Source of the DNA: Pseudomonas taetrolens
GTDB taxonomy: Bacteria; Pseudomonadota; Gammaproteobacteria; Pseudomonadales; Pseudomonadaceae
Length of the DNA stretch: 64,000 nt
Assembly: GCF_900475285.1 (NCBI RefSeq)
Contig: NZ_LS483370.1
Location: 3,920,001-3,984,000 of the forward strand
Direction: 5' to 3'
The notes under the pieces are model-generated. The model was given only the letters and a program-made list of their open reading frames with translations, was not told the DNA's origin and ran no database searches. Position 1 is the first letter of the stretch, and each line of letters begins with the position of its first letter. Shown piece after piece: positions 44,670 to 53,663 of this stretch. The position numbers and the translations under genes were made by a program.

Positions 44670-44697
44670 GCCTGCCACGTCTTAAGACGTGGCAGGC
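44670..44697. other. Perfect 12-bp palindromic hairpin after the aldehyde dehydrogenase
   Basis: GCCTGCCACGTC-TTAA-GACGTGGCAGGC. Seven T lie on its left on the plus strand, i.e. A residues follow the hairpin on the minus transcript, so it is not a standard intrinsic terminator for the minus-strand gene. It may end transcription imperfectly or be a protein-binding site. Confidence 0.55.
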
Positions 44698-44710
44698 GGG
44701 GCGCGCAGCC

Positions 44711-46201
44711 CTAACGAAGCTGAAACCAGGTGGTTTTCAGTTGTGTGTACTTGTCGAACGAGTGCAAGGAAAGGTCTCGCCCGAAACCGGACTGTTTGCC
44801 GCCACCGAAAGGAATGGCGACATCCAGTGCATCCATGGTGTTGACCGAGACAGTACCGGCTTTCAATGCACGGGCCACACGATGAGCGCGATTCAAGTCA
44901 TCACTCCACACTGATGCCGCCAGGCCATAGATGCTGTCGTTGGCAAGCTTCACCGCCTCCTCTTCGTGGTCGAAGACACTGATCGCCAGCACTGGGCCGA
45001 AGATTTCATCACGAGCCAGACTGGAGTTGCTGTCCACGTCAGTGAAGATCGTCGGTTGGATGAAGTTGGAGGAATCATTAATGCGCAGTTGCTCACCGCC
45101 TGCCAACAGCTTCGCCCCCTGCCCACAGGCCTGCCCGATCGCACGCATGATGCGCGTGGTCTGCTCACTGTCGACAATCGCCCCCGCGGTACTGGCAGGG
45201 TTCAGCGGGTCACCGGGCATCCAGGCTCGAGCTTTGGTGATCAGACGCTCGATGAACTCATCGTGGATGGAACGTTGCACATAGAGCCGGGAGTTAGCAG
45301 AACAGACCTCACCCTGGTTGAAGAAAATACCAAATGCGGCTTTCTCCGCTGCCAGGTCCAGGTCCTGGCAATCTTCAAATACCAGGTTCGGGCTCTTGCC
45401 ACCACATTCCAGCCAGACCTGCTTGAGGTTGGATTGTGCCGAGTACTGCATGAAGTACTTGCCTACCTGGGTCGAACCGGTGAACACAAGGCAGTCCACA
45501 TCGGGATGCAGACCCAATGCCTTGCCAGCGCTTTCGCCCAGACCCGGAACGACATTTAACACCCCTTCCGGAATACCCGCTTCCAGCGCCAACTGCCCCA
45601 GGCGCAAGGCAGAGAATGGTGATTGCTCAGCGGGTTTGAGTACCACGCTGTTACCAGCGGCTAATGCCGGGGCGAGCTTCCAGGCAGCCATATCCAGCGG
45701 GAAATTCCACGGCACCACAGCAGCCACTACCCCCAGGGGCTCGCGAGTAATGGTTGCAAGGGCATTGCGCGCGGTAGGTGCGACCTGATCGTAGATTTTG
45801 TCCAGAGCTTCTCCATACCAAGCAAACACATTGGCCGCACCAGGCACATCAATGTTGTACGCATCCATGACTGGCTTCCCCATGTTCAGCGAGTCGAGCA
45901 GCGCCAGTTCTTCACGGTTGGCCATGAGCAGCTCGGAGAGCCTGATCAGGATTTTCTTGCGCTCCACCGGGGCCATACGCGCCCACGGTCCCTCCTCGAA
46001 CGCTCGACGAGCCGAGCGCACCGCAAGGTTCACTTCGTCCTCACCGCAAGCGGCAACACGTGCCAGCAGTTGGTTGGTGGCCGGGTTGATTGCCTCGAAG
46101 GTCGCCCCCGAAGTACACGCAACCTGCTGGCCTCCGATCAAGGCATTCTCGATGAATGTCTGGCGGGCAGCCCGCTGCTGCCAGTAGTTGAGATCGAACA
46201 C
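44711..46201 (-). CDS. Aldehyde dehydrogenase, PuuC/KauB type
   Basis: 496 residues, NAD(P)-dependent. The catalytic Cys300 lies in FFNQGEVCSANSR and the general-base Glu265 in WLECGGKSPN; the cofactor region is VVPWNFPLDMAAWKLAPALAAGNSVVLKP and FTGSTQVGK. It most resembles gamma-glutamyl-gamma-aminobutyraldehyde dehydrogenase PuuC and KauB of Pseudomonas, which oxidise aminoaldehydes from polyamines. It fits as the step after the omega-aminotransferase. Confidence 0.9.
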   Translation of the reverse strand: MFDLNYWQQRAARQTFIENALIGGQQVACTSGATFEAINPATNQLLARVAACGEDEVNLAVRSARRAFEEGPWARMAPVERKKILIRLSELLMANREELALLDSLNMGKPVMDAYNIDVPGAANVFAWYGEALDKIYDQVAPTARNALATITREPLGVVAAVVPWNFPLDMAAWKLAPALAAGNSVVLKPAEQSPFSALRLGQLALEAGIPEGVLNVVPGLGESAGKALGLHPDVDCLVFTGSTQVGKYFMQYSAQSNLKQVWLECGGKSPNLVFEDCQDLDLAAEKAAFGIFFNQGEVCSANSRLYVQRSIHDEFIERLITKARAWMPGDPLNPASTAGAIVDSEQTTRIMRAIGQACGQGAKLLAGGEQLRINDSSNFIQPTIFTDVDSNSSLARDEIFGPVLAISVFDHEEEAVKLANDSIYGLAASVWSDDLNRAHRVARALKAGTVSVNTMDALDVAIPFGGGKQSGFGRDLSLHSFDKYTQLKTTWFQLR

Positions 46202-46396
46202 ACGCTACTCCCATGCCGACCGCTGGAGCGGTCAGTTGTTATTGGTTTCGCAGGATGGTGCGCCACTCTCGCAACGAGGCAAAATAGTAAAAATATGCTC
46301 GCTCCCCAAGAAAAAGCTCGGTAGCGCAGGGGGAGAGTCTGTAGGTCATACACGTCGCTGCCTGAGACAAGCAGCAAGCGTTGTCAGCTGTCTGAC

Positions 46397-46421
46397 GCTG
46401 CCAGCCCGGGCGGCTGGCAGC
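46397..46421. terminator. GC-rich hairpin after the DyP peroxidase gene
   Basis: GCTGCCAGCC-CGGGC-GGCTGGCAGC, 10 bp perfect stem. It lies 18 bases past the peroxidase stop (minus strand) and has little T tract. Probable transcript end. Confidence 0.6.
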
Positions 46422-46438
46422 TTTGGCGTTGGCGAGAC

Positions 46439-47323
46439 TTAAGCCGGCATAACTGCGCTGAAATCCAGACGCCCGTCCTTGAGAGGTGGGCACCAGTAGT
46501 AACCGCCATTGAGCGGACGGCTAAAGCGGTACAGCGCATCGGGTATACCGTCTTCCAGGCCGCTCATGCGACGCAGCTGGACTTCGAAGGCATTCAGGTT
46601 GCGACTGAAGGATACGAACATCAGCCCCGACTTGCCGTTTTCAGTCCAGGGCATGGAGCGCCGGACGATAAAGGCTTCTGGCGAGAAGCTCTCCTGGGCG
46701 GTACGTTTGACGTGAGCCGAGAGAGGGGCGTCGTCGAGCTCTTCGTTGTCGCTTTTGCGTCGACCAATGATGTTGTCCTGCTCTTCGGACGGCAGCGCAG
46801 CAAAACCGTTCAAGTCGTGCTGCCACTGCTGGATTGCGACAAAGCTGCCGCCGGCCAGACCCGCTCCGGCGTCAGCCACGATGGCCGCATCGACGGCGGC
46901 TTCATCCACCGGGTTTTCGGTGCCGTCTTCATAGCCGGTCAGGTCACGGTCTGAACCGTAGCGGAAACCTTCGGTCACTTGCAGCAGGTGCAAGGCAGGC
47001 GCCAGCGCCGTTTCGATGGCCTGACTGCGATGGAGTAATTCACCCCGATCATCGCCCAATAACCATAACCACAGCGCATGCTGGGTCGACGGGTTCTCCA
47101 CCATTGCGTTAAGGGCCGGAAACACCCGCAGCCCCGGAACTTTCGCACCCAAGGCCAGTACCAGCGGCGAACCCAGACCTGCCACCACGCTTTTGCCATC
47201 CACCCACTGCGACAGCGTGTCGAGTGCAGCCGGCAGTGCTTCTACTGACTTAAGGGCAAAAAACATATAGCGCGCCTGACTTGGCACGGGTTGGGCAAGA
47301 ATGCCTGGCTGGTAGGGACTCAT
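46439..47323 (-). CDS. Dye-decolorising (DyP-type) heme peroxidase
   Basis: 294 residues. The family GxxDG motif appears as GYEDGTENP with the distal catalytic Asp, followed by GSFVAIQQWQHDL, IGRRKSDNEELDDAP and the distal-Arg region LMFVSFSRNLNAFEVQLRRMSG. There is no signal peptide, so a cytosolic or encapsulated enzyme that uses peroxide to oxidise phenolic or dye-like compounds is expected. It is a single-gene unit; the following AtoE gene diverges. Confidence 0.92.
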   Translation of the reverse strand: MSPYQPGILAQPVPSQARYMFFALKSVEALPAALDTLSQWVDGKSVVAGLGSPLVLALGAKVPGLRVFPALNAMVENPSTQHALWLWLLGDDRGELLHRSQAIETALAPALHLLQVTEGFRYGSDRDLTGYEDGTENPVDEAAVDAAIVADAGAGLAGGSFVAIQQWQHDLNGFAALPSEEQDNIIGRRKSDNEELDDAPLSAHVKRTAQESFSPEAFIVRRSMPWTENGKSGLMFVSFSRNLNAFEVQLRRMSGLEDGIPDALYRFSRPLNGGYYWCPPLKDGRLDFSAVMPA

Positions 47324-47548
47324 AAAAACTCCTTTTGGAAAGGCCCGAGTTTACCCCTTCGCTGACTGTTTTTCGGCCAACCCGAGGGATTTTTATTCCG
47401 CGCCCGGCACTTGCTCTCGGTCATCGCTCAAAACCCGTCGGAAAACCTTGTGGATTGATTTAAGGTGTCCAGCTGTCGCCGCGCTGGCCTTGCTCCAATC
47501 GTCATGTGCAGACGACACCATAACCATAAGAAAACTGAGGTATGCCCC

Positions 47549-48967
47549 ATGGCCGCTGAGATCGAATCCAGCCGTTATGCCCGCTTTGCCCTGCGCTGCT
47601 CTAACTGGGCCGAGCGCTGGTTCCCTGACTCCTGGGTGTTCGCCGCTGTTGCGGTGATCACGGTGGCACTGGCCACGATGGCAATGGGTGCCAAACCTAC
47701 AGAGGCCGCCATGGCCTTTGGTGATGGGTTCTGGAGTCTGATCCCCTTCACCATGCAGATGGCCTTTGTCGTGATTGGCGGCTACGTGGTCGCCAGTTCA
47801 CCGCCGGCAGTGAAACTGATCGATAAACTGGCGAAAGTCCCGAAAAACGGTCGCCAGGCGGTGTGCTGGGTTGCGCTGATTTCAATGGTTGCTTCATTGC
47901 TCAACTGGGGGCTATCGCTGGTGTTTGGCGGGTTGCTGGTACGGGCATTGGCCCGTCGCACCAACCTGCGCATGGACTACCGCGCCGCCGGTGCCGCAGC
48001 GTATCTGGGGCTGGGCGCAGTGTGGGCTCTGGGGTTGTCTTCATCGGCCGCACAGTTACAGGCCAACCCGGCCAGCTTGCCGCCTTCGATCCTGGCGATC
48101 ACCGGGGTCATCCCGTTTACTGAAACTATCTTCCTGTGGCAGTCCGGCGTCTTGCTCGGGGCGCTGGTGGTGGTCTCGCTGATCGTGGCCTACGCGACCG
48201 CGCCTGGCCCGGACTCGGCACGTGACGCCGCTGCCTGTGGTGTCGACCCGAGCTTCAGCACCCCCAAACTGCCTGAGCGCACACGGCCTGGTGAGTGGCT
48301 CGAATACAGCCCGGTTCTGACCATTCTGCTGGTGCTGCTGGCGGCTGGCTGGTTGTTCCACGAGTTCTCGACCAAACCGGCCATCAACGCGATTTCGGGA
48401 CTCAACACCTATAACTTCCTGTTCCTGATGCTCGGCGCACTGCTGCACTGGCGCCCCCGCAGCTTTCTCGATGCCGTGGCCCGTGCCGTACCGACTACCA
48501 CCGGGGTGATGATCCAGTTCCCGCTCTACGGCTCGATTGCAGCACTGATGACTCAGGTCAAAGACTCGGACGCCCAAACCCTGGCCCATCACATCTCGAC
48601 GTTTTTTGTGCAGATTGCCTCCCATGACACCTATGCGTTACTGATGGGCGTGTATTCGGCGGTGCTGGGGTTCTTTATTCCGTCAGGCGGCGGCAAATGG
48701 ATCATTGAGGCGCCCTATGTGATGCAAGTGGCCAATGATCTGGAATACCACCTGGGGTGGGCAGTGCAGATCTACAACGCGGCAGAGGCCTTGCCGAACC
48801 TGATCAACCCGTTCTACATGCTGCCGCTGCTGGGCGTGCTGGGGTTGAAGGCGCGGGACTTGATCGGCTTCTCGTTTGTACAACTGCTGGTACACGCGCC
48901 GCTGGTGCTGTTCTTGCTGTGGGCGCTAGGCACAACGCTCGCTTATACGGCCCCGGTAATGCCATAA
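47549..48967 (+). CDS. AtoE-family short-chain fatty acid transporter
   Basis: 472 residues with around twelve hydrophobic helices (MQMAFVVIGGYVVASSPPAVKLIDKLAKVPKN, AVCWVALISMVASLLNWGLSLVFGGLL, FFIPSGGGKWIIEAPYVM, LPNLINPFYMLPLLGVLGLKARDLIG). FIPSGGGKWIIEAP is typical of AtoE. Members carry short-chain fatty acids such as acetoacetate or butyrate. ATG 47549 is chosen over an upstream open frame because of the preceding TGAGG. It stands alone, without an ato catabolic operon beside it. Confidence 0.88.
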   Translation: MAAEIESSRYARFALRCSNWAERWFPDSWVFAAVAVITVALATMAMGAKPTEAAMAFGDGFWSLIPFTMQMAFVVIGGYVVASSPPAVKLIDKLAKVPKNGRQAVCWVALISMVASLLNWGLSLVFGGLLVRALARRTNLRMDYRAAGAAAYLGLGAVWALGLSSSAAQLQANPASLPPSILAITGVIPFTETIFLWQSGVLLGALVVVSLIVAYATAPGPDSARDAAACGVDPSFSTPKLPERTRPGEWLEYSPVLTILLVLLAAGWLFHEFSTKPAINAISGLNTYNFLFLMLGALLHWRPRSFLDAVARAVPTTTGVMIQFPLYGSIAALMTQVKDSDAQTLAHHISTFFVQIASHDTYALLMGVYSAVLGFFIPSGGGKWIIEAPYVMQVANDLEYHLGWAVQIYNAAEALPNLINPFYMLPLLGVLGLKARDLIGFSFVQLLVHAPLVLFLLWALGTTLAYTAPVMP

Positions 48968-48984
48968 GCCGATAACAGCAAGCC

Positions 48985-49071
48985 TGTAGGGGCGGGCTGG
49001 CTTGCGATGCAATCAACGCGGTGTTTCTGAATATCCGCAGTGATCCCGTCGCGAGCAAGCCCGCTCCTGCA
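48985..49071. repeat. REP-type inverted pair (REPIN)
   Basis: TGTAGGGGCGGGCTGGCTTGCGATG and, inverted, TCGCGAGCAAGCCCGCTCCTGCA flank a 39-base spacer. Sequences like this are the common Pseudomonas REP elements spread by RAYT transposases. It sits between two convergent genes. Confidence 0.87.
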
Positions 49072-49077
49072 GAGACC

Positions 49078-49713
49078 TTAAACGGGCCGCAAGCGGTATT
49101 GCGGTGGCAGTTGATCCAGGCCGCTGATGGTGGTGTTCAGGCTTTTCCAGCGGCCGTCCTTGATCCCGTAAATGCAGCCGTGCACCGACAGCTTCTGCCC
49201 GCGATGCCAGGCATTCTGCACAATATTGGTATGCCCGACGTTGGCCACTTGCTGGATCACGTTGAGCTCACACAGACGGTCTACACGCTCTTCTTCGGTC
49301 GGCAGTTGCGCCAGCAGTTCTCGATTTTCGTAATACAGATCACGGATGGAACGCAGCCAGCCATCAATCAGGCCCAGTTGCTGGTCTTTCATGGACGCGC
49401 GTACACCACCGCAGCCGTAGTGTCCGGTGACCAGAATATGTTTGACCTTCAATACATCGACTGCGTACTGGATCACCGACAGGCAGTTGAGGTCGGTGTG
49501 CAGCACCACATTGGCCACATTGCGGTGAACGAAAAGATCCCCGGGCAGCATGCCGACAATCTCGTTGGCCGGTACTCGCGCATCCGAACAACCAATCCAT
49601 AGGTATTCCGGCGTTTGCTGGCGAGCCAGCTTGGCGAAGAAATCGGGATCTTCCTGCTTGATCGCATCGGCCCAGCGCTCGTTGTTATCAATCAGATCTT
49701 GTAGTTCGTTCAT
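49078..49713 (-). CDS. can: Beta-class carbonic anhydrase
   Basis: 211 residues from MNELQDLIDNNERW. Zinc ligands are Cys42 and the partner Asp44 in CSDARVPANEI, and His98 and Cys101 in GHYGCGGVRA. The enzyme interconverts CO2 and bicarbonate in the cytoplasm. GAGG precedes the start. The frame continues upstream but without a ribosome site. Confidence 0.94.
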   Translation of the reverse strand: MNELQDLIDNNERWADAIKQEDPDFFAKLARQQTPEYLWIGCSDARVPANEIVGMLPGDLFVHRNVANVVLHTDLNCLSVIQYAVDVLKVKHILVTGHYGCGGVRASMKDQQLGLIDGWLRSIRDLYYENRELLAQLPTEEERVDRLCELNVIQQVANVGHTNIVQNAWHRGQKLSVHGCIYGIKDGRWKSLNTTISGLDQLPPQYRLRPV

Positions 49714-49867
49714 GCGGTTTAGCCTCAAAGAGTTGATGCGCAACTGTGACAACCGACCGACGGTCGGGGTCACGCGGGCCAATGCCAAAACCGGTACTCG
49801 GACAGGCGGAATCTTCAGGGGGGTCTACAGTCCACCGTATTAAGGCCCCACAGTATGAGGAATTACC

Positions 49868-50281
49868 ATGGCTGATTCACGTCGTCCGTATGGAGTACAA
49901 CAACCTGCCGACATCGACGATACCGAAGATCGTATGGGCTCCCTGGAACCGCTGGACTTTGATGATGATGAAACACACGAGCCCATCAGTGATCTGTTCA
50001 CCGACGAAGAGCACGAGCGGCATGTCGCAGGCCATCGTGCACGCAATGCGGGTTTGAGCGGTGCTGCCATGCCGGGGCGAGATTCGAATGCTGACGATCT
50101 CGATCCCGAGATGCTGATCCCTGAAGACGGTGCCCGGGATGCCGAAGAAGCCGCCGAAGGCCGTAACGTCCCTGCGGACTGGGACCTGAGCGTGGTGAAT
50201 GAGGATCAAATCGGCGGCGGTGACGGACTGGATGAAGCAGAACTGGCAGATATTGATCCGGTAGGACGCAAGCCTGAATAA
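49868..50281 (+). CDS. Acidic hypothetical protein
   Basis: 137 residues, strongly acidic (DDTEDRMGSLEPLDFDDDETHEPISDLFTDEEHER, EDGARDAEEAAEG). It has no Cys, signal peptide or membrane segment and is probably largely disordered. It starts after AATGAGG-like sequence (GTATGAGGAATTACC). I do not recognise a function; a similar acidic gene is a common neighbour of can and rimI in pseudomonads. Confidence 0.75.
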   Translation: MADSRRPYGVQQPADIDDTEDRMGSLEPLDFDDDETHEPISDLFTDEEHERHVAGHRARNAGLSGAAMPGRDSNADDLDPEMLIPEDGARDAEEAAEGRNVPADWDLSVVNEDQIGGGDGLDEAELADIDPVGRKPE

Positions 50282-50338
50282 CCTGCGCTCCTCCTGCAGG
50301 AGCGAGGGTGCTCATGCAGGGGGGTAATACTTCTGGAG

Positions 50339-50791
50339 TTAATCTACCAGCGTACAGGCCATGACCACAGCATCTTCACGTCCGCCGACCGCCGGGTAGT
50401 AATCGCGACGACGGCCAATTTCGTTGAAGCCATAGCGCTCGTACAACTTGAACGCGGCCGTGTTGCTGTCACGCAGCTCGAGGAAGCACTCGCGGGCGTT
50501 GTGCTGGTAGGCAATCGACATCAGGTGCTCAAGCAACTTGAGACCCAGGCCACGGCCCTGGCTTTCCGGTTTGACCGTGATGTTCAGCAAATGGGCTTCA
50601 TCAAGGATGATTTGCACCACGCCATGCCCCACTTGCTGCTCACCTTCGAACATCAGCCAGATGTGGTATTTGCCCAGCCCGTCGAGAAAAATGCCGCGCG
50701 TCCACGGATGGCTGAAAGCGGCGTATTCAACTTTCAAGACCGCATCAAGGTCCGCCTCGATCATCGGGCGGAAGGTTACAGCGTCACTCAT
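50339..50791 (-). CDS. rimI: Ribosomal protein S18 alanine N-acetyltransferase
   Basis: 150 residues of the GNAT family, with the acetyl-CoA loop ITVKPESQGRGLGLKLLEHL and the C-terminal FLELRDSNTAAFKLYERYGFNEIGRRRDYYPAVGGREDAVVMA typical of RimI. It acetylates the N-terminal Ala of ribosomal protein S18. The start overlaps the preceding minus-strand gene by 8 bases, so the two are coupled. Confidence 0.94.
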   Translation of the reverse strand: MSDAVTFRPMIEADLDAVLKVEYAAFSHPWTRGIFLDGLGKYHIWLMFEGEQQVGHGVVQIILDEAHLLNITVKPESQGRGLGLKLLEHLMSIAYQHNARECFLELRDSNTAAFKLYERYGFNEIGRRRDYYPAVGGREDAVVMACTLVD

Positions 50792-51584
50792 CGTTTTGTT
50801 TCCAGCGCGCCATCAGCCGGCGCATGGCTTGCCACACATCCGCTTTGCGTTGTGGCTCATCCATTAAGAGTTCCAGGCCCGGCAACGCCCAAGCGCAGCC
50901 CAGCCCTTCGATTTCTAGTTCGCGATTGAAGGCTTCAGCATTCGCTTCACCGGCAAAGCGCACAGCCGGCAGCCCTATCAGCCACAGACAGGCACATTCG
51001 GCCTCTTCAAGGCGCGCCATGACAAAGCCCTGCACAAACTCACACGCGGCGTCAGGGCCTTGATCGACATTGCCACGCCTGAGCAATGGCCAACGCACCG
51101 GTTCGCCGATGATTTGCGGACTGTCCGGCAGGCCTGCTGCACGCAGCATGTCCTTTAACAGCAAATAAGCCGGATCGCGGCTCTGGAAAGCACCGCCTGT
51201 GGGTAACTCCACCAGCACCAGGCAACGTCCGGCGCGCAGCAACTGCAAGGCAAAGCGCGGGGGTGGCAACTGGACCACTTTCGCCACGGCGGGTGCTGCC
51301 TCGGCCACGACGGCAGGCTTGCTCGCAGGTCGCGGCGTGACCGACGGTCGGGGCACTTCGATTTTTGGTCGCTCGGCAGGTGCACTCGGCGCAACCATCG
51401 CCTTGACCACAGGCCGCGTAATCACAGGCTCAGCGGGCGGTTCTGGGAGCACCAGCAGCTCGGGCCGCGAAGGCGCAGCAAATGGCAACTCGGTGCGCGG
51501 TAACCAGTTGACCACCTGCATGGCAGTCAAGTAAGCGCGGCGGCGGGACTCGTTCAACAAGGGTCGGCCATCTGTGGATAACAA
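50784..51584 (-). CDS. Possible DNA polymerase III psi subunit (HolD-like)
   Basis: 266 residues, with a long Pro/Val-rich linker (PEPPAEPVITRPVVKAMVAPSAPAERPK) between an N-terminal RRAYLTAMQVVNWLPRTELPFA and a C-terminal globular part ending WQAMRRLMARWK. In E. coli holD lies before rimI, and pseudomonads have a cryptic, strongly diverged psi; the N-terminal helix and the coupling to rimI agree. The start is unsure: the frame opens with TTG, and ATG 51521 would lose the N-terminal helix. The function is inferred mainly from context. Confidence 0.6.
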   Translation of the reverse strand: MLSTDGRPLLNESRRRAYLTAMQVVNWLPRTELPFAAPSRPELLVLPEPPAEPVITRPVVKAMVAPSAPAERPKIEVPRPSVTPRPASKPAVVAEAAPAVAKVVQLPPPRFALQLLRAGRCLVLVELPTGGAFQSRDPAYLLLKDMLRAAGLPDSPQIIGEPVRWPLLRRGNVDQGPDAACEFVQGFVMARLEEAECACLWLIGLPAVRFAGEANAEAFNRELEIEGLGCAWALPGLELLMDEPQRKADVWQAMRRLMARWKQNDE

Positions 51585-51739
51585 AGAGAACCGCGATTCT
51601 ACCGCCCTTCTGCCTTTCTCGCCCGCAGTTGATGGTTAAACGGTTGCTCGACGTATCCGGCCTCTGATCGCCAAGTAATGACTCGACGGCACGTTGCAGT
51701 ACAATCGCGACCTTTCATTGCCAATCGACCGGCCCTCCC

Positions 51740-53017
51740 ATGATCGAACCCAAGCGCGTTTTACGTGCCCTCGCCGAGCACTGGGCACTTCTTGAGCCTT
51801 TGTGTGAACACTTCGACCAGGGCACCTTGAGCCTCAGCGAGCTGCGCCTGCAATTAGCCGCTCATCAGCTGGACAGCACACCACAAGACATCACCAGCGT
51901 GCTCGACACCTGGATCAGGCTGGACATTCTGGTGCCGGTTGCGAAAAGCCCCAACCGCTTCGAACTCAATGCCCAAATCCACGACTTTCTGGCGTATTTA
52001 AGGCGCGAGCACCGCCTCGGGCTGTGCCTGGAAATCGAAGCCTATTTGCGCCACCTGGAGCGTCTGGCGGGTTATATCCAGGATGCATTCGATATTCGTG
52101 ACGGCAACGACCTGGCACGCCAGCTGCGTTTGCTCGACATGCGCGTGCGCGATGTGCTGAAAAAACTCGCCAATGACGAACAGGCGCTGGTCGCCGTGGC
52201 CGAACGGGCCAAAACCAGTGACCGCCAGATCCCTTTGCGCCAGCGTTACGCCGAAGTACTCGCGACCTGGGACGAATACGTCGAGCCGATGATCCAACTG
52301 GTGAACGCCGACGGTGCTTTCGAACAAGGCGTTCGCAAGGTTGAAAATGTGCTGCTGCGCATGCTCAGCGAACAGCAACGGCTCGGCCATCTGGTGGACG
52401 ACGACATGTTGCTGCGTACCCACGCGCGTATCCTCGAAATGCAGACCAGTGCCCAACTGACCTTGCGTCATGCCCGTGAGCTGTTGCTGCCGTTGCGGGA
52501 AGAAGCCCGCCGGCACAATGCCGTAACCCGTGGCGCGGCCCTGGCCCTGGCGGCGATCCGACGCAAAGGTCTGGACGCAATACCGCAAGCCTCGATGCCG
52601 ATGTTCACCCGCCCGCAAAGTACCTTTTTGGGTAGCGCCAGCCAGGTGGAAGCTTATGTGTATGCCCTGGCCCGGTTCGAACCCAAGCCGGCGCGCTTCC
52701 CCAAGGCCCACAAAACCCAAAAAGGCGAGGCCCCGAAAGCGCCGCGCACGGTCAAGGAAATGCTCGATCGCTGCAGCCATGCCCTGCCCCTCCCGGACTT
52801 AATGAACTGGCTGCTGATCCAGGAGCCGGACGGCGACACCGACGAATTACTGTATTGGTTCTCCCGACTGTCGCGCGAGAAACGCTTCGTGCGCGAGCGT
52901 CTTGAACGCCGCGATTACCACACCCACGAACATCTGGTCAGCCTGCGCTCTTTCGCTCTGCTTTCGCACAGCGAAGACGCGACCGAGACTTCTGCGAGCC
53001 CTCTCCATGCATCTTGA
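51740..53017 (+). CDS. mksF: Condensin kleisin-like subunit MksF
   Basis: 425 residues, mostly helical, resembling MukF-like kleisins: an N-terminal winged-helix part (RVLRALAEHWALLEPLCEHFDQGTLSLSELRLQLAAH) and a central helical region (VRDVLKKLANDEQALVAVAERAK). It is the first gene of the three-gene Mks condensin set described in P. aeruginosa. MksF bridges the heads of MksB and binds MksE; the complex condenses and segregates chromosomes. Its stop lies 11 bases inside mksE. Confidence 0.87.
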   Translation: MIEPKRVLRALAEHWALLEPLCEHFDQGTLSLSELRLQLAAHQLDSTPQDITSVLDTWIRLDILVPVAKSPNRFELNAQIHDFLAYLRREHRLGLCLEIEAYLRHLERLAGYIQDAFDIRDGNDLARQLRLLDMRVRDVLKKLANDEQALVAVAERAKTSDRQIPLRQRYAEVLATWDEYVEPMIQLVNADGAFEQGVRKVENVLLRMLSEQQRLGHLVDDDMLLRTHARILEMQTSAQLTLRHARELLLPLREEARRHNAVTRGAALALAAIRRKGLDAIPQASMPMFTRPQSTFLGSASQVEAYVYALARFEPKPARFPKAHKTQKGEAPKAPRTVKEMLDRCSHALPLPDLMNWLLIQEPDGDTDELLYWFSRLSREKRFVRERLERRDYHTHEHLVSLRSFALLSHSEDATETSASPLHAS

Positions 53018-53663
53018 TCTTTCTGAACTGTCCCAGCTGGCCCCGATATTTCGTGAGTTGTTCAAGGGCTATCACGTCAGCCGCCGCGATCCAGAGCTGT
53101 ACGCCCAACTGTCGAACTTCCAGGATGCCTACCGGGCGCTGTTCAAAGCCCTCGGCTTTGAACTGGTGTGTGATACCCGGGGTTTCTATTACTTCGTGCC
53201 GGACACCGCCACGGCTCAGGTCAACAAGACCGCGCAACGCCTGGCGCTGTTCACATTTATCATCGTTGAGCATCTGGCCGACCAGGGCCGCGACCCGATC
53301 GCCGTACTCGATGGCGGTAGCCTGGGACGCGATGAGTTGCCGGCTCTGCTGGAAAAATACCGCGACCTGTTTGTCCAGGCGGAAGTCACCACCCAGGACG
53401 AGCTGGAAGAAAAGATCATGCGCCGCATGACCCAGCTCGGGTTTGCCAGCGAAGAAACCGGTCTGTACCGTTTTCTGCCGCCTATGCACCGCTTCCTGGA
53501 TGTCTGCCTGTCGGTCCAGCAAGACCGCGACCTGGCCGCCAGCCTGCACAGCATCCTGCCGTTGCCGACACCGGTATTGATCGACGATGACGCCGAGGAA
53601 GAAGACGAAGACGCCGCCCTGGCCCGCGCCATTGCCGCAGAGCAACAGGAGATTGATGCATGA
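53007..53663 (+). CDS. mksE: Condensin subunit MksE
   Basis: 218 residues from ATG 53007 (MHLDLSELSQLAPIFRELFKGYHVSRRDPELY). Winged-helix MukE-like pattern (RDLFVQAEVTTQDELEEKIMRRMTQLGFASEETGLYRFLP) and a very acidic tail (DDDAEEEDEDAA). It overlaps mksF by 11 bases and mksB by 4, so the three subunits are made together. Confidence 0.87.
   Translation: MHLDLSELSQLAPIFRELFKGYHVSRRDPELYAQLSNFQDAYRALFKALGFELVCDTRGFYYFVPDTATAQVNKTAQRLALFTFIIVEHLADQGRDPIAVLDGGSLGRDELPALLEKYRDLFVQAEVTTQDELEEKIMRRMTQLGFASEETGLYRFLPPMHRFLDVCLSVQQDRDLAASLHSILPLPTPVLIDDDAEEEDEDAALARAIAAEQQEIDA

Noticed and set aside
46300..46370. tRNA-like stretch GGTAGCGCAGGGGGAGAGTC
   Set aside because: No acceptor or T-arm can be paired, so no cloverleaf forms.
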